This document shows positions 18,238 to 25,273 of a stretch of DNA of 29,829 nt, one piece after another. The first letter of the stretch is position 1. Every line of letters starts with the position of its first letter. The DNA comes from an uncultured Sulfurovum sp. (GTDB lineage: Bacteria > Campylobacterota > Campylobacteria > Campylobacterales > Sulfurovaceae): positions 1-29,829 of the forward strand of contig CAMZNQ010000210.1 in the NCBI GenBank assembly GCA_947313765.1, in the 5' to 3' direction. Made by a program: the position numbers and the translations under genes. The notes beneath the pieces were generated by a model, which was not told the origin of the DNA, did not search any database, and saw only the letters and a list, made by a program, of their open reading frames with translations.

Positions 18238-18984
18238 TTATTCGACTGTTTCAGCTATAAAAGTTTTTGTTACCTCTCCACCAAACTGATAAACATCATC
18301 TTTTAGACTAATATATAATTCATCTCCTGATTTTGGGAAAACTTTAACATCTTTATCTACAAGATTCTCTCCATAAGCACGAACAAAACATGCAACCATT
18401 CCTGTACCACATGCTAAAGTTTCATCCTCTACCCCACGCTCATAAGTTCTTACATATAGAGTATTATCCTCTATTTTACAGATATTTAAATTTGCATTAT
18501 ACTTATCACGTAGACGTTTTGCCTGTTTTAAATCAAAATTCTCAATATCTTCTCTAAAAGCAACTAGATGAGGAACACCTGTATCTACAAACCACCATTT
18601 TTCATTATCTTCTTGAATCTCTTCACTCAAAATAATTGGTTTAGTCATATCTGTAACAACATAGTTTCCATTAACCACTGCTCGGATAACTCCTGCACCT
18701 GTTAAGAATTCTGCCTTTCCGTTTGCAGATATACCTTTCTCCATTGCAAAGTGAGCAACTGCCCTCGAGGCATTACCACACATGGTTGCACGGCTACCAT
18801 CTGCATTGTAAAAATCCCATTCAAAATCATACTTTTCATGAGGCATAACTACAACTAAACCATCAGCACCCACACCATTTTGACGATGACAAACTCTTTT
18901 TGCCAACTTTGAACGCTCTTTTTTCTTTTTTCGTATAATTATTAAAAAATCATTTCCATTAGCAGAGTATTTAGTAAGAGTCAT
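18238..18984 (-). CDS. dapF: Diaminopimelate epimerase
   Basis: The enzyme interconverts LL- and meso-diaminopimelate for lysine and peptidoglycan synthesis. Both catalytic cysteines are present, Cys69 in MCGNASRA and Cys192 in LACGTGMVA. The N-terminal TKYSANGNDFL is typical. An upstream ATG in frame (19017) would add 11 residues but has no SD and lies upstream of the likely -10 (19008-19013). The ATG at 18984 has AGGA six bases upstream, so the 248-residue form is chosen. The PPIase gene follows by 50 bases, and fdhA is divergent. Confidence 0.93.
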   Translation of the reverse strand: MTLTKYSANGNDFLIIIRKKKKERSKLAKRVCHRQNGVGADGLVVVMPHEKYDFEWDFYNADGSRATMCGNASRAVAHFAMEKGISANGKAEFLTGAGVIRAVVNGNYVVTDMTKPIILSEEIQEDNEKWWFVDTGVPHLVAFREDIENFDLKQAKRLRDKYNANLNICKIEDNTLYVRTYERGVEDETLACGTGMVACFVRAYGENLVDKDVKVFPKSGDELYISLKDDVYQFGGEVTKTFIAETVE

Positions 18985-19007
18985 CTGTTTTCCTATTTTT
19001 TTTTGTA

Positions 19008-19013
19008 AGTATA
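19008..19013 (-). promoter_or_regulatory. Candidate -10 box of dapF
   Basis: TATACT on the minus strand followed by TAC, a run of nine A residues and AGGA. The same block (TATACTTAC, A-run, AGGA) occurs before the gene at 28856. It places the transcription start downstream of the upstream in-frame ATG and so supports the 18984 start. Confidence 0.45.
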
Positions 19014-19116
19014 TCATTCTAATAGTAAAATAGAGTATGATTTTATTGATTAAATAATCTCTATTTTAAGTAAAAATAGGATAAAAATACTCTTATTTAA
19101 ATTCAAGGGTTAATTA

Positions 19117-21201
19117 ATGACAATGAAGTTTGATGTAAAAGAGATTGAGAGTGTCTGTACATATTGTGGTGTAGGTTGTGATATTACAGGTGTTGTTGAA
19201 AATAACAAGATTAAGAAAATATATGCCCAAAAAGATGGAGTTGTTTCGCAAGGTAAACTCTGTATCAAAGGTAAGTTTGGATTTGATTTTGTGGATTCAG
19301 ATAAACGAGTTCGTGAACCAAGAATTCGTAAAAGCTTTATGGATAGAAACCCAAAATTAAAAGAGCTATTTGAAGATAAATTAAAAGTTTTTGATGACAC
19401 ATTTTGGACTTGTGATTTAGATACAGCCACCTCAATTGCATCAATGAAACTTCAAGAGATAAAAGAGAGCTTTGGAGGAGAGAGTTTTTGTGCCATTGGT
19501 GGAGCTAGAACAAACTGTGAAAGTTCATACTCATTTCAGAAGTTTTGTCGTGAGACAATGGAGTCCCCACATGTAGATAATTGTGCTAGGGTATGCCACT
19601 CTCCATCATTAAAAGGTATGAAAACTACAATAGGAGAGGGTGCTGCTACAAATCCATATAATGATATTTACGATACAGAGTTTATGATTGTCATTGGTTC
19701 AAATACTATGGAGGCTCACCCTATTGTTGCAAATCGTATTGTTGATGTAGCAAAAAAAGAGAACAATCTAGCCATTATTGATGTTAGAGAGACAAAGATG
19801 GTCAAGTATGCAAAGCATAATTGTATCATTCCCTATGAGTCCAATCTACTCATTTTAAACATGATGGCTTATGTTATTATTAATGAAGAGATTTATGATG
19901 AGACGTTTATAGAAAACAGAACAGATGGTTTTGAGGAGTTTAAAGAGAAGATATTGAATGACCCTTACGCTAATCCAGATTTTTTTAAAGATGTAGAGGG
20001 GTATGAGTATTTGGCAAAGATGATTCCCAATATTGCTCGTGAGTATGCTGTTAAAAAGTCGATGATTTTTTGGGGGCTTGGGATTACCGAACCTCTTGAT
20101 GGTTCATACGCTGTTATGGCAATAACTCATTTAGCATTAATGACAGGTAATGTTGGTAAGCGTGGAGCAGGGCTTATGCCTCTTCGTGGGCAAAATAATG
20201 TTCAAGGTGCATGTGATATGGGTTGTCTACCATACTATCTACCAGATTACCAAGATGCTCCAAATGTTGGACTTATGACTCCTCAACTCATTGATGGGAT
20301 GATAGATGGAAAGATTAAAGCTGTTTTAAATATGGGAGAGGATATTACCCACATACATCCAAATATCAATAAGATAGAAAAGGCAATTGGAAACTTAGAG
20401 TTTTTAATGGTTCAAGAGCTATTTATGACAGACATAGCAGAGTATGCCGATATTATTATTGGTGTACGTTCGGCATATGAGAAGACTGGTGTCTATGTAA
20501 ATGCAATGCGTCGTCTACACCTCTCTCAACCAATAGTTCAATCTGATTTACCTGATGATTGGGAAGTGATTAAACTACTTACTCAAAAGTTAGGTCATGA
20601 TTTTAAACATGAGACAAGTGAAGAGGTTTGGCAAGAGGTTACAGAGGTAGCACATAGACGTTTTTCAGGAGCTCAATATTATAGACTAGAGAGACATAGA
20701 AAACGTGGAATGCAGTGGCCTATCTATCATGAAGATACACCAATTTTACACCTATTAGATTTTAGAACAGATAATGGTTTAGGTAAATATGTCTACCATC
20801 AATATGAGCCTAGAGGAATGGTTCAAGAGATTTTAGATAAGAAGTTTTATGCAGATGGACTTGATGGTTTCTACTTAACCACAGGGAGAACCTTAGCACA
20901 CTATAACAACTCTGCACAGACAAAGCATACAGAAAAACTGATAAATAACCATAGTGAAGATACTATATTAGCTTCGGTAGAAGATGAGGGTAAGTTTGGT
21001 AATAAAGTGATACTTAAAACAGAGTATGGAGAGACTTCTGTCTTAAATGTAAAATATACAGATAAGGTAAAACCTAGAACGCTATTTACCACTTTCCATC
21101 ATGCTCGTTCAAGAATCAATGCAATTTTTGGAGATGAGGCAGATGAACTTATCTTGACGGCAAGATTTAAATCATTGCGAGTTACGGTTACTCCTGCTTA
21201 A
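19117..21201 (+). CDS. Formate dehydrogenase-like molybdopterin oxidoreductase, catalytic subunit
   Basis: A 694-residue Mo/W-bisPGD enzyme of the FdhF/NuoG class. The N-terminal [4Fe-4S] site is Cys14, Cys17, Cys21, Cys49. The metal ligand is Cys160 in NCARVCHSPSLKGM, a cysteine where many FDHs have selenocysteine, and it is followed by the conserved His. GLMPLRGQNNVQGACDMG is the usual FDH segment. A C-terminal molydopterin-binding domain contains GFYLTTGRTLAHYN. There is no Tat signal, so it is cytoplasmic. AAGGG seven bases before the first ATG supports this start. No FdhB, cytochrome, diaphorase or hydrogenase gene is adjacent, so the redox partner is unknown. The formate call is by motif. 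CO2 reduction or another substrate is possible. Confidence 0.83.
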   Translation: MTMKFDVKEIESVCTYCGVGCDITGVVENNKIKKIYAQKDGVVSQGKLCIKGKFGFDFVDSDKRVREPRIRKSFMDRNPKLKELFEDKLKVFDDTFWTCDLDTATSIASMKLQEIKESFGGESFCAIGGARTNCESSYSFQKFCRETMESPHVDNCARVCHSPSLKGMKTTIGEGAATNPYNDIYDTEFMIVIGSNTMEAHPIVANRIVDVAKKENNLAIIDVRETKMVKYAKHNCIIPYESNLLILNMMAYVIINEEIYDETFIENRTDGFEEFKEKILNDPYANPDFFKDVEGYEYLAKMIPNIAREYAVKKSMIFWGLGITEPLDGSYAVMAITHLALMTGNVGKRGAGLMPLRGQNNVQGACDMGCLPYYLPDYQDAPNVGLMTPQLIDGMIDGKIKAVLNMGEDITHIHPNINKIEKAIGNLEFLMVQELFMTDIAEYADIIIGVRSAYEKTGVYVNAMRRLHLSQPIVQSDLPDDWEVIKLLTQKLGHDFKHETSEEVWQEVTEVAHRRFSGAQYYRLERHRKRGMQWPIYHEDTPILHLLDFRTDNGLGKYVYHQYEPRGMVQEILDKKFYADGLDGFYLTTGRTLAHYNNSAQTKHTEKLINNHSEDTILASVEDEGKFGNKVILKTEYGETSVLNVKYTDKVKPRTLFTTFHHARSRINAIFGDEADELILTARFKSLRVTVTPA

Positions 21202-21545
21202 TGAGAAGAGAGACTACTAGAAGCATTGGTGACGATAATGAAAAACAAGCTGTTCTATATTTAGAGAGTTTAGGTTTTCATATTGTTGAGAAAAACTACT
21301 ATGCTAGAAAACTTGGAGAGATAGACATAATTGCTATCTCTGATGAGGTTTGGCACTTTATAGAGGTTAAATCTGCAGAGGCAGACTTTGACCCAATCTA
21401 CAACTTTACACCTAAAAAACTAAAAAGAGTCATAAACTCTACATATTATTATATGAAAGAGAAAAATATTGATGTTGTATTCTCTATTGATTTAATTCTA
21501 ATTCGTGGAAATAATATAGAGTTTTTAGAGAACATTACTATCTAA
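21201..21545 (+). CDS. yraN: YraN family (UPF0102) nuclease-like protein
   Basis: A 114-residue protein of the UPF0102/YraN family, with a restriction-endonuclease-like fold. The conserved GEIDIIA (Asp42) and FIEVKS (Glu55, Lys57) form the D-ExK type motif. Its physiological role is poorly known, and links to DNA processing are suggested for the family. Its ATG overlaps the stop of the molybdoenzyme gene by one base (TAATG), so it is translationally coupled to it. That pairing is probably only genomic packing. Confidence 0.88.
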   Translation: MRRETTRSIGDDNEKQAVLYLESLGFHIVEKNYYARKLGEIDIIAISDEVWHFIEVKSAEADFDPIYNFTPKKLKRVINSTYYYMKEKNIDVVFSIDLILIRGNNIEFLENITI

Positions 21546-21694
21546 ACTTAAAGTAGTTTAACATATTAAAACCACTAATAATGGGATTTAGAAGAGTTAA
21601 AACAGTATATATTATATATTGCACTATAAGATTATTTTTTTAAGAAATTTTTAATAAAAGCAGCAATTTATGCTTATTCAAGGGAATTTATTGT
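21546..21694. other. Intergenic sequence after yraN
   Basis: AT-rich sequence with no ORF. AGTAGTTT (about 21554) and AAACCACT (about 21574) form an imperfect stem without a T-run, possibly a weak yraN terminator. The remainder leads to the TATAAT of the candidate RNA. Confidence 0.35.
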
Positions 21695-21700
21695 TATAAT
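21695..21700 (+). promoter_or_regulatory. -10 box of candidate small RNA 2
   Basis: TATAAT preceded by TTGT. The predicted start at +7 (21707) is exactly the first base of the ATGAGAG stem of the downstream RNA. Confidence 0.6.
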
Positions 21701-21706
21701 ACTTGC

Positions 21707-21818
21707 ATGAGAGTCGTATTATTTTTCCCTTTTTTTAATGGCTCTCATAGATAACCTTTGACTTCATATCATATCCCTCCCTATTTCCCTTTTTTTAGAA
21801 AAACGGTTGAAGGTTATC
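21707..21818 (+). ncRNA. Candidate small RNA, two hairpins with repeated TTTCCCTTTTTTTA loops
   Basis: Hairpin 1: ATGAGAG (21707-21713) pairs with CTCTCAT (21742-21748), extendable to 11 bp with two G-U pairs, loop 21718-21737. Hairpin 2: GATAACCTT (21750-21758) pairs with AAGGTTATC (21810-21818), extendable to 14 bp with G-U pairs, loop about 21764-21804. Each loop contains the identical 14-mer TTTCCCTTTTTTTA (21724-21737 and 21784-21797). Hairpin 2 also has TCCCTCCCT. These pyrimidine tracts are complementary to purine-rich ribosome-binding sites such as AAAGGGA. No ORF covers the segment. The end is unclear: a run of six T residues lies about 15 bases past the second stem. Confidence 0.58.
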
Positions 21819-21871
21819 ACTCTACATTCATAATTTTTTATATGGTTTTGGGGAAAAGTATGAGATTAATT

Positions 21872-21897
21872 TTGCTTAAGTGCTTATATTAAAGCAA
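21872..21897 (-). terminator. Weak hairpin after minE
   Basis: TTGCTT (21872-21877) and AAGCAA (21892-21897) can pair, with further AA/TT pairs after a bulge. It is located 26 bases past the minE stop. The loop is long and the following minus-strand sequence is AATTAATC, so support is limited. Confidence 0.3.
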
Positions 21898-21922
21898 GTA
21901 AGAAAATAGTTATAATTTTAAT

Positions 21923-22159
21923 TTATTTTTCTAAGGTAACATCAATAGAGAGTGCTTCAAAATCTCCATCAAACTCTTTTTTGATTTCAATACCTTTTAC
22001 TCCAATATATTTTTTTACAACATTAATAATCTCCTCTTTCATCTCATTCATAAAAGGATAGTTAGTAGAATTCTTTCTATCCGACATAATAGCAATAGTT
22101 AATCTATCTTTTGCAACAGATGCACTTTGCTTCTTTCTAAAAAAATCAAATATAAACAT
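21923..22159 (-). CDS. minE: Cell division topological factor MinE
   Basis: A 78-residue MinE. The N-terminal amphipathic membrane-targeting segment MFIFDFFRKK is followed by the MinD-activating helix with KDRLTIAIMSDR, then the C-terminal dimerisation domain MKEEIINVVKKYI...SIDVTLE. It stimulates the MinD ATPase and drives MinCD from mid-cell. The ATG overlaps the minD stop by one base (TAATG). Length is normal. Confidence 0.92.
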   Translation of the reverse strand: MFIFDFFRKKQSASVAKDRLTIAIMSDRKNSTNYPFMNEMKEEIINVVKKYIGVKGIEIKKEFDGDFEALSIDVTLEK

Positions 22160-22971
22160 TATCTAAAAATCCCCGCTATCTTTTTAAAAAATCCTGAATC
22201 TGAAAGTTCAATATCCTTCATATCAATTTTTTTACCACAAAGCCTACCAGAGATTCTCCTATATGCTTGACCTGCTATTGATTTTTTATCTAAAATAACT
22301 GGTTTTCCTTGATTTGATGCATCAATAACACCTCTATCTTCAGGTATTTTTCCTAAAAGCTTTATATCTAATATGTCTAATATATCTTCACTCTTTAACA
22401 TCTCTCCACTCTTAACCATATCAGCTACAATTCGATTAATAATTAAGAATTTAGCAACATCTTTACCCTCTTTAACGATATTTGATTTAGAGTCTAAAAT
22501 ACCAATGGCTCTATCTGCATCACGAATGGAAGATACTTCTGGATTAACAATAATAATCGATGCATCTGCAAACTCTATTGTATGTTCAAATCCACTCTCA
22601 ATTCCAGCAGGAGAGTCTAAAATAACAAAATCAAAATCTTCTTTTAATTTATGCACCAACTTATCTACTTTAGCAGAGTTAAGTACAGATTTATCTTTAG
22701 TTTGTGAAGCAGCTAAAAAAAAGAGATTTTCACTCACTTTACTTTTAATAAGTGCCTGTTTTAGATTAGCATCACCATCCATAACTTGAACCATATCATA
22801 AACTACACGATTCTCTAGACCTAAAATCATATCAAGGTTACGTTGACCAATATCAAAATCAACAACTACACATCTCTTACCATTTAGAGCAATACCTAAA
22901 CCAATATTTGCTGTAGCTGTTGTTTTTCCAACACCACCTTTACCACTAATTACTGCAATTACTATGCCCAA
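22159..22971 (-). CDS. minD: Septum-site-determining ATPase MinD
   Basis: A 270-residue ParA/MinD-type ATPase. The deviant Walker A is GKGGVGKTTATAN near the N-terminus, then VVVDFDIGQRNLD (switch I), DFVILDSPAGIE (Walker B) and NPEVSSIRDADR. A C-terminal amphipathic membrane-targeting helix, FFKKIAGIFR, ends the protein. It recruits MinC to the membrane and is released by MinE. Its start lies ten bases inside minC, and its stop overlaps minE, so the operon is tightly coupled. Confidence 0.96.
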   Translation of the reverse strand: MGIVIAVISGKGGVGKTTATANIGLGIALNGKRCVVVDFDIGQRNLDMILGLENRVVYDMVQVMDGDANLKQALIKSKVSENLFFLAASQTKDKSVLNSAKVDKLVHKLKEDFDFVILDSPAGIESGFEHTIEFADASIIIVNPEVSSIRDADRAIGILDSKSNIVKEGKDVAKFLIINRIVADMVKSGEMLKSEDILDILDIKLLGKIPEDRGVIDASNQGKPVILDKKSIAGQAYRRISGRLCGKKIDMKDIELSDSGFFKKIAGIFR

Positions 22972-23594
22972 CTTATCTCCTTTTTTAACACAGGGGTTAT
23001 GATTATCTCATTCTTCTTTAATTCAACTCTATTTAGTTTATTTTTTAAAAGGTCATTATCTACCTCAACACCATTAAAGATTATATTAGCTTTTGGAGAG
23101 GCTCTTAACATCATAAAGTTTCCGAAACAACGTATTGAACCATCTATGATATTTGTAATAATTAAATTACCTTTTATGTTTAGAGTTGCTCCACTATTAA
23201 CACGATTTAGTAGCAATAAATCTCCATCAATATTTATCTCTTGACCACTACGAATCATATTATCTAGTACTGTTAAATTATTTTCTAATTGTAATGATAG
23301 TTTTTTTAATTCTGCTTCTGCCATCTCCATAGATATTGCGTTCTGAACTCTCTCTAACTCAATCTCCTCCTCTATTGCCTTACGACTTCTACCTTTAGGT
23401 AATTCCATATTATGTAAATATTTTAATGATTTAGAGGAAAGATATTTTTTAATTCTTTGACTTAAATTGCTACCATTAATTAATATGAGATGGTCTTTAA
23501 ACAACATATAGTTTGTATTAAAAAAGAGCATAAACTCATCTTCATTTTCAATAGTAGTTTCGAAAACTTTTACAGAATATTGATTGCTTTTCAT
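22962..23594 (-). CDS. minC: Septum-site-determining protein MinC
   Basis: A 210-residue FtsZ inhibitor. The N-terminal domain is divergent. The C-terminal beta-helix domain is clear, with RVNSGATLNIKGNLIITN, DGSIRCFGNFMMLRA and the final KLNRVELKKNEIIITP stretch. Position as first gene of a canonical minC-minD-minE order strengthens the call. GGAG seven bases upstream supports the ATG. A -10 candidate at 23731-23736 would give a leader of about 130 bases. Slightly short compared with E. coli MinC (231). Confidence 0.86.
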   Translation of the reverse strand: MKSNQYSVKVFETTIENEDEFMLFFNTNYMLFKDHLILINGSNLSQRIKKYLSSKSLKYLHNMELPKGRSRKAIEEEIELERVQNAISMEMAEAELKKLSLQLENNLTVLDNMIRSGQEINIDGDLLLLNRVNSGATLNIKGNLIITNIIDGSIRCFGNFMMLRASPKANIIFNGVEVDNDLLKNKLNRVELKKNEIIITPVLKKEISWA

Positions 23595-23826
23595 ACTAAC
23601 TCCAATGTTATTATTTATTAATTATAATTATTTTATCCATTAACTCTGATTATTTTAATTTTATCTGTTTTTCCATTAATAAACAATTTAAAAATTAATC
23701 TAATATGTATTTTTAGGGACATGTAACAACATTATATAATTTTTTAAATGATTAATATGAATAGAATGGTATAGGTATTTATAGAAGAAATCTATCTTGA
23801 TCAGAAAAGGACAAAAGTATAGTAAA
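23595..23826. other. Leader and intergenic sequence upstream of minC
   Basis: About 230 bases of AT-rich sequence with no coding frame. It contains the minus-strand TATAAT (23731-23736) for minC. The leader between it and minC has the short direct repeat TTAATGGA twice. Nothing further is supported. Confidence 0.4.
23731..23736 (-). promoter_or_regulatory. Candidate -10 box for minCDE
   Basis: TATAAT on the minus strand about 140 bases before the minC ATG, with an A/T-rich upstream stretch. No -35 seen. Confidence 0.4.
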
Positions 23827-23849
23827 GAGAAGTAGTTTTTACTCTTCTC
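23827..23849 (-). terminator. Hairpin overlapping the end of the 57-residue ORF
   Basis: GAGAAGTA (23827-23834) pairs with TA..CTTCTC (23840-23849) with a two-base bulge. On the minus strand it is followed by TTTACTATACTTTTG. It overlaps the stop codon of the small gene and would separate it from minC. Confidence 0.4.
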
Positions 23850-24012
23850 CCATATGTTTGTTAGAAGCATTAATCTCATGCTCTAGCACTTTACTTGAAT
23901 CAGTGGTAACATTTGTATCATTTTTCTGAAATGGGTTTAACTTTGGATTCTCTCCAATAATAAACATTGCACCAATAAATAGCAATACAAAAAATATTAA
24001 TAACGGTTTCAT
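23839..24012 (-). CDS. Small single-span membrane protein, 57 residues
   Basis: An ATG at 24010-24012 opens a 57-codon frame ending TAA at 23839-23841. The protein begins MKPLLIFFVLLFIGAMFIIG, one strong N-terminal hydrophobic helix with a Lys on the inner side. A polar, acidic tail of about 37 residues follows (ENPKLNPFQKNDTN..., ending HMGEE). No family is recognised. GGA lies about eight bases upstream of the ATG after a purine run. It is 75 bases downstream of the SQR-like gene on the same strand and is followed by a hairpin, so it may be the last gene of that unit. Signs for coding are the RBS, the sensible topology and the terminator. Confidence 0.6.
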   Translation of the reverse strand: MKPLLIFFVLLFIGAMFIIGENPKLNPFQKNDTNVTTDSSKVLEHEINASNKHMGEE

Positions 24013-24056
24013 CAATCAATTCCTTTTTTTAGATTGATGATATTGTACAACAAGAA

Positions 24057-24073
24057 ACATTAAATTTTAATGT
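24057..24073 (-). terminator. Possible hairpin after the SQR-like gene
   Basis: ACATTAAA and TTTAATGT form a near-perfect A/T palindrome 15 bases past the stop. On the minus strand it is followed by TTTCTTGTT. The stem lacks G/C strength, so read-through into the small membrane gene is likely. Confidence 0.3.
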
Positions 24074-24087
24074 ATTGTTAATATCTT

Positions 24088-25260
24088 TTACATTCCAGGT
24101 ATTCTAGGAATATTTCCTAATTTGGAGTTTTTACAATACCAACCCCAACCTTTTTTCATCCAGTGACCAACAATTGGCATGGGAATCATTTTGCCTCCCT
24201 TATTGTCTCTATATACAAACCCTGCACCATCTCCTGTATCCATTACACATAAGATATTTAGATGTTCAAGGTATGAGTGTTTAGAGTCTATCTTTTGAGA
24301 GTGCTGGAAGATATTATAGGCTATATTTCGTGCCATAACCTCTGCTACATTCCCCTGTTTTGCACGCCAATCTGGTCCCATTAGAGAGGCTGAATCTCCA
24401 ATAGCATATACCCCATCAAATCCTTCTATCTCATTATATTCATTGGTAACAACAAAACCTGCATCACTCAATGGTAAATCTGATGCCTCTAAAACAGAGT
24501 GTCCTTTTCCTGCTGATATGAACATTGTTAAATCTGATTCAATCTTCTCTCCATCTTCAAAATTGATTCCATCTTTATCGAATGATACTATTTTTGAACC
24601 AACTTTTTTCGATATGTTTGTCATTTTAAACATCTTATCCATCATCTCTAATGACTTTTCACCCATTTTTTGACCAGGTTTTGCCATTGGTGCAAAGAAG
24701 ATAAGATTAAATTTATCACGTAGACCTTTCTTCTTTAAAAAGTGATGGAAGTTAAATAGAACCTCAAATGCTGGACCTCCACGAACGGCTGATGTATCTT
24801 TTGGATTTCCACCAAAGCCCATTGCAATTGTTCCTGAACCCTTCTCAACTAAACTATCGAGACGTTTTTTTAACTCAACAGCCTCTTCTGGCTTTCCACA
24901 AATGGAGAGTGTGTTTTCTATCCCTTTTAAAGATATCTTATCTTGTCCCATAGCAATAACAATGTAGTCATAATTCTTTAAAACTTTACCACTCTCTAGT
25001 GTAACTTTTTTAGATTTTGCATCAATAGCTGTAACAGCATCTACAAATACTTGAAATCCATGTTTTACTCCTAACTTTGCTAGAGGAACAGAGATTTTCT
25101 CTTTTGTTGTACCACCTGTTGGAATCCAAATTGATGTTGGATATATATAGAAATAATCTCTATCTGAAACTAGAGTAACATCTAAATTTTCCTGCTTTTT
25201 TAGATAGATTGAGGCTTCAACACCTGCAAATCCACCACCTAGAACCAATACTCTTTTCAT
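24088..25260 (-). CDS. Sulfide:quinone oxidoreductase-like flavoprotein
   Basis: A 390-residue FAD-dependent member of the SQR/FCSD/NDH-2 family. The N-terminal Rossmann motif is VLVLGGGFAGVEA. The second FAD motif is GVYAIGDSASL near 283-293. Its three cysteines are Cys121 (SICGKPEEA), Cys338 (ILCVMDTGDGAGFV) and Cys376. The segment around 158-166 (AVRGGPAFE) resembles the SQR segment ASCFGPAYE but has no cysteine. The frame extends 26 codons upstream into the preceding gene, but ATG 25260 has GGAGAAG at ideal spacing and directly opens the FAD motif, so it is the start. It would be membrane-associated and oxidise sulfide or a related sulfur compound. Family firm, substrate uncertain. Confidence 0.78.
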   Translation of the reverse strand: MKRVLVLGGGFAGVEASIYLKKQENLDVTLVSDRDYFYIYPTSIWIPTGGTTKEKISVPLAKLGVKHGFQVFVDAVTAIDAKSKKVTLESGKVLKNYDYIVIAMGQDKISLKGIENTLSICGKPEEAVELKKRLDSLVEKGSGTIAMGFGGNPKDTSAVRGGPAFEVLFNFHHFLKKKGLRDKFNLIFFAPMAKPGQKMGEKSLEMMDKMFKMTNISKKVGSKIVSFDKDGINFEDGEKIESDLTMFISAGKGHSVLEASDLPLSDAGFVVTNEYNEIEGFDGVYAIGDSASLMGPDWRAKQGNVAEVMARNIAYNIFQHSQKIDSKHSYLEHLNILCVMDTGDGAGFVYRDNKGGKMIPMPIVGHWMKKGWGWYCKNSKLGNIPRIPGM

Positions 25261-25273
25261 ATTCTTCTCCATT

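Noticed and set aside
18985..19017. Longer dapF start adding 11 residues
   Set aside because: No SD before that ATG, and it lies upstream of the likely -10. The downstream ATG has a good SD and the family-typical N-terminus.
19594..19599. Selenocysteine at the formate dehydrogenase active site
   Set aside because: The codon is TGC (Cys160), not TGA, so no recoding or SECIS element is needed.
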